A stretch of 64,000 bases of DNA from the NCBI GenBank assembly GCA_963210315.1, contig OY723284.1, positions 1,550,001-1,614,000 of the forward strand, given 5' to 3'. Positions 9,001 through 19,182 of the stretch are shown here, piece after piece; the first letter of the stretch is position 1, and each line of letters opens with the position of its first letter. This stretch comes from Rhynchopus euleeides. Taxonomy: Eukaryota; Euglenozoa; Diplonemea; Diplonemida; Diplonemidae. A program made the translations under genes and the position numbers. The notes beneath the pieces are model-generated. The model saw nothing but the letters and a program-made list of their open reading frames with translations, had not been told where the DNA came from and ran no database searches.

Positions 9001-10517
9001 TGCATCCGAGGCTGCGGAAGCGCATGACTGACATCTGCCTGAAGCAAAAGGTCAGCCGCCTCATGCCAGAAGATGTGCTCAGCCAGGCGTCCCTGTGCAG
9101 CGGACAGAAACGGACGTGCCTCGCCGTGAAGTTCCAGGTGCAGAAAAATGGGACTGTCAGCAACGCAAAATTCTCGACCAAAACAGTCACCGTGAAGCGG
9201 AACTTTCATGTGACGGACAGCGTTACGTGGGACAACTTCGAAGACTTCTACACTCCTGGGTATGGGCCGTGTCTGCTGCAGGCGGCGGTCTCCGCAATGA
9301 AGGGGAGGCAAAGGTTCTTCGAGGAGACGATGCACGTCCGGACGAAGGCTGGCGGGTATCGCGCGAGTGGTGGGCCGCTTCACGTGCTGCAATACATCGT
9401 CGTTCTTGCAAAGCGTGCAGCTGCCCAGAAGCTGTCTGCTGGGGGCTTCCAAAAGCATGTGTTGTTCCGCAGCTCGACTGTGCCAGTTAGGGAGGCTGCG
9501 CTGCTGTTCCCCGACCTCCCTGACAGCGAGGGGGTATCGGAGACTGACGTGTGCAGGGCAGCACATACGGCCCTGCAAGACGCATTGGGCACCTCCACTG
9601 AGATCTATGCCTGTGCGCGTATTGCATGTGTGCGTAAGCTCGTGACAACGAGGCACCTTGTGAGGTACACCCCTGGGAGCACCGTGTCGTTCACCAGCCC
9701 TCTGCGGAAGTACAACGACTACCGGGTGCTGCAGTTGTTGAAGCTGGATGCCCCGCGAGGGCGCGCCCCAGGTGCTGCGGAGCTGTACAGGCTCAAGAGG
9801 GATGAGGATCACCGTAACAGCTGCGTGAGGGAGATCAACGGGTTGCTGGAAGAGGCGACAGCCTGCCACAACTCTGTGGTGAAGGTGCGGGTGCTGGTCA
9901 CGAGTGTTGACGGGGGCGGCATGCATGTCTACTGCCCCAAGACCGATATCGTATTCCCTGCACAGCTGCCGGCAGGTGACGAGAACATCAAGGAGTTCGA
10001 GACGATGTACACCTCACGACTGGTGACAGCTGGGCGCCAGACGTACCTGCGGTACAGACAGCTTCACGTTGTGATTTATGACCCGCCGCAGAGCAACGCG
10101 CCCCAGTCAAGTGGAGGCGCAGCGGTCCGCGCGCCGCAAAGGATGAATCCCAAGACAACCAAGCGCAAGAAACCCGTTTCCATTCGGTTTGCCGGTGAAA
10201 ACAAGCATGATGCGCAGCCTCAGGAGGCAGCTCGCGTGCTGGAGGTGATCAGACGCATACTTGATGATATTTCACCCGGGTTTGATGCCAATTCCATTCG
10301 CGTGGATGAGGATTGGCGTGTTCAGAGCGGCTGGTTGGTGATGCACAAAATCAAGTGCACCCGGGGTAGTGCATGTTCGCGTGGGAGCCAGTGTTGGTTT
10401 TGGCATGGGCGCGAGGAGCAGTTCGGCAAGGACATGGTCAAGGTGGTGCGGCATGCTGCGGAAATTGCTCGCGGCAGCCTGCGCTGCCCAATCCGCATGA
10501 GACCAGGGCAGAGCTGA
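6051..10517 (+). CDS. Superfamily 1 helicase (UPF1/NFX1-type) with C-terminal CCCH finger
   Basis: A single 1488-aa frame without introns. The helicase core lies in residues about 195-640: Walker A GPPGTGKTTT (about 224), DEAG box VDEAGQ (about 408) followed by GDHRQLPP, QYRMAPE (about 475), VDSCQGAECEHVILS (about 585) and AMTRAK (about 620). This motif set is that of the UPF1/SETX/NFX1-like group of ATP-dependent RNA or RNA-DNA helicases. About 840 further residues have no domain I recognise. The C-terminus carries a CCCH finger (C-X5-C-X4-C-X3-H, CTRGSACSRGSQCWFWH, about 1433-1452), which in known families binds RNA. The start at 6051 is the first Met. A second Met at 6102 is equally possible, because the first 17 residues are low-complexity. 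The role is probably RNA surveillance or silencing, but that is inference. Confidence 0.85.
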   Translation: MPSPPPHSTTPSLQHDTMGPCLYEAVAQWMTATVEKHPTMRIAPPDLTTGRERGWCEWTKAYQSLLQMEVWREVHESLEEGGQVVHSTCRLVPYGNEWCFEDGRVVLNKRMKHNYCGDSSNVKDSEKNADSGGVCPINVRLKKLVSITSFLRMYQACKPSEEPKFGPQLRGVSAPENRQANSGASGGPAECTETQLNEVQENAVNSWVPPAGAADPPSFMLLQGPPGTGKTTTAVEILRRSLKERCRLGSTTTKIVCVAPSWTAVYQYVERFMSRANNTGCRIAMTGCTDGTRAAADEPDKARGISVASLMRDIRAWIDSFDRTYSYYLKDVKGPIEKRAPYFYETYLKGKVNKDKLDEAAGILRRVQKKLKAALLKEATVIFSTLNGLGAPYVIEALEEEAVQTLIVDEAGQVTDPDLFIGCQLKPKRLLLIGDHRQLPPHTKCHKAQKSGLGCSSLERLHDSSSHTMLKVQYRMAPEILLWPNRFFYNGKLCNSPFWEEKEKWKDCLVDVPGKQHKVGTSYRNADEAAAIVLNVMDLHANRADVGKDVLVITPYSAQRRLVEMYLRNYLRSQGVPVPRVMTVDSCQGAECEHVILSLVRTDRLAKSFAGDKHRLCVAMTRAKQTMTVLCNVDAFEHEADTLPDDMFVADAVDREVVEKLPQEPRSLEGEIVGMQFVAFGGGDVVDVGELGYRVIDGDKVELRVLDAGYNKPAIVVDVHVLVPSPMREKPFVCQLVNDCNVCFEAPSREEREAILRAVRAIAAAADGKTCNGHKVVACDRQPVDDRFFTLTVADHLLANRLMKGQEQVVIRERDEDGQETSRTVQACTPQEPHYNKFVPLDGRLPLVRIRTDQVIKHKVTCHSTVIVKLAEDNGLQEDVWYADILTSSNEDGYSMDTWLECLTSGSGGDGDELQTLQKWCKDPPTVTEATPVHYEGPEVRDGDVFTIDQEGTVVFDDALSCTRTQSGWDVALYITDPSVADDMHPRLRKRMTDICLKQKVSRLMPEDVLSQASLCSGQKRTCLAVKFQVQKNGTVSNAKFSTKTVTVKRNFHVTDSVTWDNFEDFYTPGYGPCLLQAAVSAMKGRQRFFEETMHVRTKAGGYRASGGPLHVLQYIVVLAKRAAAQKLSAGGFQKHVLFRSSTVPVREAALLFPDLPDSEGVSETDVCRAAHTALQDALGTSTEIYACARIACVRKLVTTRHLVRYTPGSTVSFTSPLRKYNDYRVLQLLKLDAPRGRAPGAAELYRLKRDEDHRNSCVREINGLLEEATACHNSVVKVRVLVTSVDGGGMHVYCPKTDIVFPAQLPAGDENIKEFETMYTSRLVTAGRQTYLRYRQLHVVIYDPPQSNAPQSSGGAAVRAPQRMNPKTTKRKKPVSIRFAGENKHDAQPQEAARVLEVIRRILDDISPGFDANSIRVDEDWRVQSGWLVMHKIKCTRGSACSRGSQCWFWHGREEQFGKDMVKVVRHAAEIARGSLRCPIRMRPGQS

Positions 10518-10650
10518 TTGAACTGCGTCGCTCTGCCAATGTCTTCTCCACAGACCCCTTGTCCACCTGCACACCCCACCCCCCCACCCCCTCCGTGCGT
10601 GCCGGAAGGAGTCATCACCCCTTCCGGATCTGCTCACCAAACATCCTGAC

Positions 10651-10697
10651 ATAATGCAGGCCGAGCGTATTGACCTCTCGGACACAACCTGCATTAT
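10651..10697. terminator. Stem-loop in helicase 3' flank
   Basis: The 10-bp arms ATAATGCAGG and CCTGCATTAT are perfect complements around a 27-base loop, about 135 bp after the helicase stop. It may be a 3'-UTR structure. A similar 11-bp stem follows the last gene of the window (63385-63416). Its function is unknown. Confidence 0.4.
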
Positions 10698-11758
10698 ACG
10701 AGTGAAGGGATGCCACATCTGTGCTTTACCTTTCTTCTCCCCCTCACAACCCCCCCGCCCCGTGTGAAGGGGTACGATCCCAGTGTGTTCACGTGGAAGG
10801 CTTGTTTTTTTTTTGCCCAAACAGGCTTGCTTGTCACACCGGAAGAGGTCGGTGGGGGTGTCCGACGCGTGCAGTGTGTTTTGTGACATCACACATATAT
10901 CCTTTTCACGACACCGCCCCTTCATCAGGGGGTGCACATCACACTGCCTCGCTTGTGTACGCAAACAGAACCCGGGCTCTTGTGGGGTTCGGTCCTCCGT
11001 GAGGCCTCTTTCCGGCACGATAGCATAGCATCCATCAAACAGCCCCCCCTTCCATGGGTTGGCAAAAGCTTACCGAATCTACAAGAACCTTTTTTAAAAA
11101 AAATGTCTTTTTTGCTCAACAGGGTCTTCGCTCGCTGAACTGCGGAAACCGGTGTGTTTTTGTCGTGCAGTTCCTATGCTAGTTTCCAGGATACCACTGA
11201 TGAAAGATCGACGAAGATTGAACGAAAATTGGAAGACCCCTGAATCTGTCTATTTTCTTCTGTTCATCCCCCCCCCCCCCCCCCCGCCCCTCCCACAACA
11301 CAGGCGGACCCCCCGAAGCGAGTCTGACGGGCGGGAAACCACCGTGCGTTAGATATTGGACGCAACCTGTGTGCCGAGTGGAGGGAGAGGTCAACTCTGT
11401 GATTCCTTTTTCTTCTGCTTCACTACCCCCCCCCCCCCAGTGAAGGGAGGTTATCTCTGCGCTTCATGCTGTGAAGTCCAGCCTCTGGGGCTGGAGTGAA
11501 TTCGGGAGTCTCAAATTTCGGGTGTCACACTCGAATCGGGGCTCCCGCCAGCTCCACCCTCGATAGGCGAGACCTCACAGCGTCCCTTTTTTATACTTCA
11601 CCCCCCCCCCCCTTAACACGCCCACTCGGGTTTCAGAACCCGTTGTGGGGGTTGAGGATTCTCAGCAGCAGCAGCGGATCCAGCACAGCGGCAGTGGTGA
11701 GCGAGTCTGCAACTCACACCCACCTGCCTGCCCAGCGCCCCGTGGTCCCACGAATCAT
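10698..11758. other. Intergenic, homopolymer-rich, no gene supported
   Basis: C runs occur near 11268-11286, 11428 and 11600. I see no coding frame with domain content. Confidence 0.4.
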
Positions 11759-12170
11759 GGGATGTCAGACCCTGCCCCGCCCCCACGCTTTGCTGGTTGC
11801 GGCAGGCCATGCATGTGTGCCAGTCGACAATGTGGTGTTCACTGGGCCTCGTCCCTCTATGATGGGGTGTTCTCGGGTGTGTTTGGCTGGCGGTTGGGAG
11901 CCGTCTGTTAGAGGGGGGCGTCATGTGTGTGGTTGTGCCTTGCGCCGTCCCGCATCTGCGTGTGATGACCAAACCTGACTACCTCATCACCATCTTTCGC
12001 CTGACGGGCACCGCCCCACGAAGCACAACGTCACCCAACAAGTGTCTGACGAGTCTCACAATGCAGGCAGCTGGTTTACTGTTATGCATGATGACCAACA
12101 CATAACACAAATCACCATCTTTCGAGTTTGACGGCACAGCCACTTGATACGAATGTTCCACAAGGCTGAC
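11759..12170. repeat. Family A repeat: lead block and one unit
   Basis: The block 11759-11963 matches 332-530 closely, and the unit 11964-12170 follows in the same order as at the left edge. The first cluster and this one are therefore copies of the same larger repeat. Confidence 0.85.
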
Positions 12171-12246
12171 TCGGCGCACTGGGTGTGCTTGCTGCTGTGG
12201 GCAGAAGGAGGCGTCCCTCCAGTTCCGGTGGTGCTGTGTGCGGTGT

Positions 12247-12520
12247 GATGACCAAACCTGACTACCTCATCACCATCTTTCGCCTGACGGGCACCGCCCC
12301 ACGAAGCACAACGTCACCCAACAAGTGTCTGACCTGCGCACTTCCATCCCGTGCTCTGAGGTGGGCCTGCACAGTGCAGGTTCTCGGTGCTGATGTGTGC
12401 CACACCGCACCACAAGCAGCTGTTTTACTGCTGTGCATGATGACCAACACATAACACAAATCACCATCTTTCGAGTTTGACGGCACAGCCACTTGATACG
12501 AATGTTCCACAAGGCTGACC
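12247..12520. repeat. Family A repeat unit
   Basis: A full-length unit, nearly identical to 531-803, including the segment TGCGCACTTCCATCCCGTGC that shortened units lack. Confidence 0.85.
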
Positions 12521-12577
12521 CTCGTGTGCCTGCTGCACCTCCACCGGGCCTTTCACCGCCACCCCGCATCTGCGTGT

Positions 12578-12780
12578 GATGACCAAACCTGACTACCTCA
12601 TCACCATCTTTCGCCTGACGGGCACCGCCCCACGAAGCACAACGTCACCCAACAAGTGTCTGACGAGTCTCACAATGCAGACAGCTGTTTTGATGTGCAT
12701 GATGACCAACACATAACACAAATCACCATCTTTCGAGTTTGACGGCACAGCCACTTGATACGAATGTTCCACAAGGCTGA
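12578..12780. repeat. Family A repeat unit, internally shortened
   Basis: This unit lacks the central part of about 70 bp, as do the units at 862-1008 and 11964-12170. Two length classes of the unit therefore coexist. Confidence 0.85.
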
Positions 12781-13118
12781 CAACACACCTTATTGACACC
12801 CCCTCCCCTGCCCTGCCGGTGTGATGATCTTCAACACAAAACAAGCATATGTCTGATCTCTCTGACACGAGGATACCTTTTCATGGCTTTTCTGACCCTG
12901 GCAATCATGATGAGCAGGTTGTGGATATCCCGCCCGACCTACCTTGGCGGCCTATCATCGGGCAACATACGACAGTCTCTCAACACTGCGGCTGCCAAGA
13001 ACCGTTCACATCTTTCAAAGATTGTTCGCAAGCCGGCCATTCTGTTGTTGTGGCCCGTCCATCCAACATCCAATCACCCAACGATCCAGCCACCCACACC
13101 CTTCGCCAGGTGGTTACA

Positions 13119-16100
13119 ATGGAAACGCTCAGCGCATCGTTTGCGTCAACCGGGCCGTCCGGTGGCCCTGCCCCCCTTGAGGAGGTGACGAAGAAGATCC
13201 GCTTGCACTGCCTGCAGCACCGCATCCGGATCCTGCAGTTCCTGCATGACTTCGACAAGGCACGCAGCGGGAGGGTGTCGCGTGACCAGTTCCAACGGGC
13301 GCTGCATATGTCCGGCCTGTCGGGTGTGATTGCCGCAACAGACTACGAGTCCATCTTCGACCGGTATGAGGTTGGGGGACGTGTGAACTACACAGCGTTC
13401 TGCGAAGATGTCGACGAGGTCTTCACCAAGAAGCGGCTGGAGAAGAATCCGATGGCCACCACCTCTGAGGCTGTGTCCCGCGAGGTCCTGTCGAAGCCGC
13501 AGAACAGCCTGACTGCAGAGGAGGAGAACATCTTCCAGCGCGTGCAGCAACAGTGCGTCGATGAGACCCGTGCCCACGGGTTGGTCCTGAAGTCCTGTTT
13601 TATCGATTTCGACACCCACCGCTGCGGGAAGGTTCCACACACGCAGTTTGAGCGTGCGATGCCCTTCAAGCTGGCCCGGTCGGAGCTGGATGTTGTCATC
13701 AAGAAGTACCGCGACAACCGGACACGGCATGTGAACTACTTGGAGTGGATCACCGACATCGATGCGCGTGTGGCAGAGTCTTCGAGGTACGCGGGGGAGC
13801 CTTCCCAGGGGGTGGCTGTGGGGCGCCGGCAGTCGACCCCCCCTCACAGCGCCGACTCCCTGCTGGCGGAGATCCGCAAGCAGGTCAAGCAGCGCCGCAT
13901 CCGCATCGCTGATTCCATGGCGGACTACGACAAGCTGCACACGGGGTTCATCACACCCGACCAGTTCCGGTCCTGCCTGGGGGGGCTCAAGCTGCACAAC
14001 CTGTTCCTCAGCGACAGGCACCTGCAGGTGCTGTGCGACAGATACGCCAAGACCGACGCGCAGGGCTTCCCGAAGATCGCCTACACACACTTCATCGATG
14101 GCATCGACGAGGTGTTTGCCATCCGGAAGATGGAGAAGGACCCGGGCATCACCCTGCAGTACACAGCCGCAGACTTTGCAAACGTCCCGCAGACACACGA
14201 CCTGGCTTCAGGGGACGAGGTTCGGGTGGAGTCGATCCTCGCCCGGATCAGGCAGGTGGTGCAGTGCAGGCGCATCCACCTGAAGCCCGCCTTCCAAGAC
14301 TTCGACCGTGCCAGCAAAGGGGTCTACCAGACACGCAGCACCTCGAAGAAGCGCTTCGAGCGTGTCCTGGCGATACACGGCATCCACCTGACAGACGAGG
14401 AGTACTCCCTCTTGGAGAAGAAATATGAGTCCAACACCGACCCAGGCAGTGTGAACTACGTGCTGTTCTGCAGCCACCTGGAGGACCAGGCGGTGGTGAA
14501 GGCCCCCGTGTCGCAGACGCTGCAGGAGTCGCCACTCCCCAAGTTTGTGCGCACCGGCAAGAAGATGGGTGCCCCGGCGCTGCAGGAGGTGGTGGACGAC
14601 ATCCGCACCCAGGTCCTGACGCAGCGCATCCGCATCAACGAGTTCCTGCGGGACTACGACAAGCTCCGGGCGGGCACCATCATGCGGGAGCAGTTTGCCA
14701 GCGGGCTCTGCCTCGCGAAGATCGAGGTGGACCAGGAGGAGGTGGACCTGCTGTGCCACCACTTTGCAGCGCCGAACCGCCCTGGGCATGTCCGGTGGAC
14801 CGAGTTCTGCGACGAGGTTGACGCGGTCACCACGATGAAGGGCCTCGAGACGAAGCCCCTCGCGCTGTTCGACACGCAGGCTGAGATCACCCACCGCAGG
14901 CATGCGGAGCGGGAGCCGCGTCACACAGACGAGGTGCTGCGCATCATCGCTAAGCTGCGCGAGGTGGTGCGGACACGCGGTGTCCTGCTGCCGCCATTCT
15001 TCAAAGACTTCGACACACACAACGTCGGGCAGATCACAGCCAACCGCATGGGGCAGTCCCTCACGCGGCACGAGATGGGCCTCTCGCAGGCTGAGATTAA
15101 GACCATCTGCGAAGCATATCTCGACCCCCGCACGCGCGATGTCTGCTATCGAAAGCTGGTATGCACTTTGCCACCCTCTCCAGTCCTGCCGGGCGCAATT
15201 TTTTTCTCCTTCTTCCCCCCGAGCGAAAGGGAATGTCAGAATGGGCACCCCCCCCCCCCCCCCTGCCTTTGGTTTGCTCAACGTCACAGCCACCCATCCC
15301 TTGGCGCCATCCCCCCCCAACCTTTCCTGCAGATCGCGGATGTCGACGACACAGAGAATGCTTCCCTCAACACGCTGCTGCATGCGAAGACCCTCGGCGG
15401 GTCTCTGGGGTCATCCTCTGGCGCCTTCGGGTCGCGGGAGATTGAGCGTGAGCCCTCCCTGGAGGAGGTGCTGAACAGGCTGCGGAGTCGTGTCGTGAAG
15501 GACAGCATACGCCTGCGCGACTTCTTCGTCGATGCGGACAAGCTGCGGAAGGGGAGCGTGCCGGCCAGCAAGTTCCGCACCGGCATCGACATCGCGGGGC
15601 TGCGCCTTGGGGACAGTGCACTGCAGCTCCTCGAGCAGGCGTACGCAGCACCCCTCAATGACGACTACGTCGACTACGTGAGGTTCTGCCAAGACGTCGA
15701 CCCCTCAGCCTCGAAGGCCTGCCTGGAGAAGGTGCCCTCGAGGTCGACAGTCACGTATAAGCCCCTCCCCGCGCACCCCCTGCGCGTCACACAGCGGCCC
15801 CTGGAGGAAACGACCCGTGCCCAGGTTGCGGCAGTGTTGGATCGCCTCCGTGTGCTGACCAGCACGCGGCGTGTCCTGATCAAACCCACCTTCTTGGACT
15901 TCGACAAGATCCGGAAGGGCACCGTGTCCCGCCACCAGTTTGCCGCCGCTCTGGACAAGCTGCAGCTGCGCCTGAGGCCCGAGGAGACACAACGGCTCAT
16001 CGAGAGGTTTGAGGTATCACGTGTTGCATGGCACCCATTACCCCCACAGCCAACCTCGGAATGTGGCTCTCCTGTGTGTTCAACGGTGTTGTGATGACAA

Positions 16101-16314
16101 GTCCTGTGGGAAAACCCCCCTGTTGTGAAGGGTTTCGTTTTTTGCAAGCTGGTATCACTCAAGGGCGATGGTGTCTTCTGGAAGAAGGAGGCGGGAGAAA
16201 CCAACATGTGCATCAACACCACCAACGCCAACGCCACTACAGACCACTGCGGGTGATGTGAACTACAACGCCCTGTGCGATGAGCTGGAGCCCCGCGGCC
16301 AGCCTGCCGTATGA
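13119..16314 (+). CDS. Eight-module EF-hand repeat protein (ciliary-type)
   Basis: Three exons: 13119-15158, 15333-16013 and 16243-16314, giving 930 aa. Both introns are phase 0, begin GTAT and end CAG. Splicing them restores module ends that are otherwise broken (RKL joined to IADVDD, and RFE joined to TTAGDVNYNALCDELE). The protein has eight modules of about 110 aa. Each has a basic helix (pattern IRxQVxxRRIRI), an atypical EF loop such as DFDKARSGRVSRDQF, and a second half ending VNYxxFCxDVD. The loops have two extra residues compared with canonical EF-hands, so calcium binding is uncertain. This DFDKxRxG repeat style is common in proteins of flagellated protists, so a ciliary role is a guess. 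The Met at 13119 has a good Kozak context (ACAATGG). An in-frame Met at 12849 would add 90 low-complexity residues. Confidence 0.8.
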
Positions 16315-17664
16315 CGACCTGCAGAAGGAGCGCACCATTAACTGCCACCCTTCTCCCTTCTCCCTTCCCCTCATGGCCACTCAGTTGGTCCCCCGCCCCG
16401 CTCCGAGAAATGCCCAGCATTCCTGCTGTGGCCACCAAGGGAAGCCGTTTCCCGGCCCAAGCCCCCCGCCCCATCACGCCTTCACACCCATTCAAAAGTA
16501 AGGGGGCCCCCACTAAGTGCGTTATTCTGGTTGTACTTTTCCCCTCTTTTATTAGGAAACCATCAACATCACATGTCGAAGCTTTTTCCCCCGTCGGTGC
16601 CGGGGGGGGAGGGGGGGTTTCTTCTTCGTCTTGGAGGTTACTGATTTGGTGGGTGGGGAGAGGGCAATTCCTCTTTCCCCCGCCCCACCCCATTCCCCAC
16701 CAAGGGGGGGAGGGGGGGGTGGCGTTCTACACACCTGGGGAGGCCTGAGGCCGCGAGGAACTCAGCAGGGTCACACACAGCAATGCCACGCTGTGCGAGT
16801 CGTGGGGTGAGGTGATGCGGGGTGGATCTGCACGACACAGCGGACGATGTCATCATCGGAGGTTGCTCGGTGGGGCCTACATTACACTACAATATCTGCA
16901 AGGTGAGCATGTGTGTGACGCAGTCCAGTGGAGGCCATCTCAAGAGCAAATTGCTCGTTGCGTTCTGCACTGTGACAGAAAAGGTTCACGTGTCTGTGTG
17001 TGTGACAGTGGGGAGCACATCAATAGCGGATGTTCGGTGTGTGCTCTACGCTGCCATTAAAAAAATATTCACATGCGTGTGTGTGGAGATCACGTCAAGA
17101 GCAAGAGCTCGGTGTGTGTCTACACTAATATGAAAATATTTGCGCGTGTGCCAACCAATTATAACCGCCCCACGTGAGCGGTGGTGTTGGTGTTGATCCA
17201 AGGGCGATATCACAGCCTTCTCGTTCTTCTCCTGGGGGGATTTTATTATCCTTTGGCGGCAACCCCTTCCCGCCTAACTATTACAAACAATATATGTTAT
17301 CAGTGGACACCCGCAATGCACCTCCCCTGGAGGTGCGTGTGGATCGATGCCCGTGCACCATGCCCTCCTCGCTACTTTTTCCAAACAGCGCAGGGGCATG
17401 CGTGTGTGCGGTGTGTGTTGAAAGCCTGGGGCTCCTCGCCGTGAAATAAAGGCAACATAACAGGGGACTGGGCTGTCCGGCACGAAGCTACGCACGCGCG
17501 GCACCTACCTCCCCACCCCCTCCCCCCTCCCCCGCCCATCCCAACCCTGCATCGCCTTGCCATCAATCGCAGCATGCGGCACCCACCGGGGTCTCTCCAT
17601 GCCACCCCCCTTGCAGATACTGACACAGCATCCCCTTCCCCCACGCCACCCCGTCTCGCCCACC
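16315..17664. other. Intergenic with three family C repeat units
   Basis: Poly-C and poly-G runs (16600-16720) and the family C array at 16927-17145. No gene is supported. Confidence 0.5.
16927..17145. repeat. Family C repeat, three degenerate tandem units
   Basis: Three head-to-tail units of about 78 bp start at about 16927, 17005 and 17084. Each has a GTGGAGATCAC-like opening, a CAAGAGCAAG-like segment, a GCTCGGTGTGTGCTCTAC-like middle, an A-rich patch, and a GCGTGTGTGTG ending. Single relatives occur at 24568, 48975 and 58051. Confidence 0.6.
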
Positions 17665-19182
17665 ATGCTGCGGTCGGCCGCCATGCTGCTGTGTCTCGCA
17701 GGGGTAAGCGCAGTGGTCCAGGTGGACTTCGAGCGGCACCTCCGCGGGAAGAGCAGCACGCGGTACACCGACGCCATGGCGAAGGCGGACTGGGGGGGTG
17801 TGCAGTACACCACGGCAGACAGGCACAAGATGGCGACGGTGGTGCGCGACGGAGGGTCGGCCGTGCTCCGCGTGAAGTACCCCAAGGGGTGCTACGGCAC
17901 GAAGTGCGCACTGCAGATCAAGGCCACGGGTGACTACGCAGGCGACGAGGTGTGGGGTAGCTTCCGCCTGAAATTCGAAAGCGGATTCGACTTCCGCCGC
18001 GGGGGCAAGCTGCCTGGATTCTGCGGAGGCGACTGCGTCACAGGATGCCGCAAGCGGACCGGTTACAACGGGTGGTCTGCCCGGTCCATGTGGCGGGGCG
18101 ATGGCCGTGCTGTGGGGTATATGTATGTGCCTGACGATGCGCCACGCTGCGGCGCCAACTGGGACTGGTCGAAGCGCTTTGCCACCGGGAGGTGGCACAC
18201 CGTGCAGTACCATTTGAAGCTGAACTCTGTTTCTGGGGGCCGTGCCAGGTCTGACGGTGTGATGCAGACGTGGCTGGATGGGGACCTGGTGCTCGACAGG
18301 ACGAAGGTCGTGTTCCGCTACAACACCAAGCAGCTGGCTGACAAGTTCTACTTCAGCACCTTCCACGGGGGCGGCGACAGCAGCTGGGCCCCCACACGCG
18401 ACTCCTACATCCGGTTCGACGACTTCCGCCTCTCCAACGCCCCGCTCGGCACCCCCACGCTGCCTGCGCCGCTCCCCCCCCCTCCGCGCACACCGTCGCC
18501 CAGGTCGCCCCCCCAGCCGCCCTCCCCCCCTGCAGGCGTCGTCTCCGGGGAGGAGTACAAAGTGGTGTCACGCGCATCAGGGAAGGTGTTGGACGTCGAC
18601 GGCTTCTCAAAGCGCAACGGTGCCTCCGTGCAGCAGTGGTCGTGGGCCCAGGGGGCCAACCAGAGGTGGATCGTGACCGACATGGGCAGAGGGCGGTACC
18701 AGCTGAGGAGCGTCCACTCGAGGAAGTGTGTCGATGTGCGCAGGTCCTCGAAGAGGAACGGCGCGCGGGTCCACCAGTGGGGGTGCGGGTCTCAGGCCAA
18801 CAAGATGTTTCACCTGAGGGGTGTGGGTGGCGGTTACTACGAGCTGCGCGCAACGCACAGCGGGAAGTGCGTCAGCATCGACCCCCGCAGGGCAACGCGC
18901 AACGGTGCGGACGCAGAGCAGCAGACCTGCAACGGTGCGAAGACGCAGCACTTCCGCTTCGACCGCATCGGGTCCTCCCCAGCCAGCCCCCCCGCAGCAC
19001 GCCCGTCCCCGCCAGCAGGCCCGCCGAGCGGCTGTTCCTCCATCCGCGAGTGGGGGTCGTGCCGCCACAACCCAGGGTGCTGCAAGAGCGGGCTGTCATG
19101 CTATGAGAAGTCGCGGTGGTATGCGCAGTGCCGCAAGGACTGCAAAGGGAAGTCCTCGTGGACATGCAAGGTGCTGGGTTGA
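17665..19182 (+). CDS. Secreted PL14-like polysaccharide lyase with ricin-B lectin and Cys-rich tail
   Basis: The 505-aa protein starts at the Met in context ACCATGC and has a signal peptide (residues 1-16, MLRSAAMLLCLAGVSA). Residues about 20-258 resemble the polysaccharide lyase family 14 fold: GSFRLKFESGFDFRRGGKLPG, WLDGDLVL and a final SYIRFDDFRLSN strand. Known PL14 members cleave alginate or glucuronan. A Pro/Ser linker (about 262-290) leads to a beta-trefoil ricin-B lectin domain (about 297-435), whose three QxW-like repeats appear as QQWSWAQGANQRW, HQWGCGSQANKMF and EQQTCNGAKTQHF. After a second Pro-rich linker comes a knottin-like Cys-rich module (GCSSIREWGSCRHNPGCC to WYAQC), reminiscent of a CBM1 but not proven to be one. 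The whole looks like an extracellular carbohydrate-degrading enzyme with two binding modules. Substrate is unknown. Confidence 0.8.
   Translation: MLRSAAMLLCLAGVSAVVQVDFERHLRGKSSTRYTDAMAKADWGGVQYTTADRHKMATVVRDGGSAVLRVKYPKGCYGTKCALQIKATGDYAGDEVWGSFRLKFESGFDFRRGGKLPGFCGGDCVTGCRKRTGYNGWSARSMWRGDGRAVGYMYVPDDAPRCGANWDWSKRFATGRWHTVQYHLKLNSVSGGRARSDGVMQTWLDGDLVLDRTKVVFRYNTKQLADKFYFSTFHGGGDSSWAPTRDSYIRFDDFRLSNAPLGTPTLPAPLPPPPRTPSPRSPPQPPSPPAGVVSGEEYKVVSRASGKVLDVDGFSKRNGASVQQWSWAQGANQRWIVTDMGRGRYQLRSVHSRKCVDVRRSSKRNGARVHQWGCGSQANKMFHLRGVGGGYYELRATHSGKCVSIDPRRATRNGADAEQQTCNGAKTQHFRFDRIGSSPASPPAARPSPPAGPPSGCSSIREWGSCRHNPGCCKSGLSCYEKSRWYAQCRKDCKGKSSWTCKVLG

Noticed and set aside
8712-9926. 404-codon minus-strand frame inside the helicase gene
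   Set aside because: Antisense shadow of a GC-rich coding frame, without any domain. Similar antisense frames over the EF-hand, kinase and scramblase genes were rejected for the same reason.
12849-13118. 90-residue N-terminal extension of the EF-hand protein
   Set aside because: In frame but low-complexity, with a weaker start context than Met 13119. Left as probable 5' UTR.
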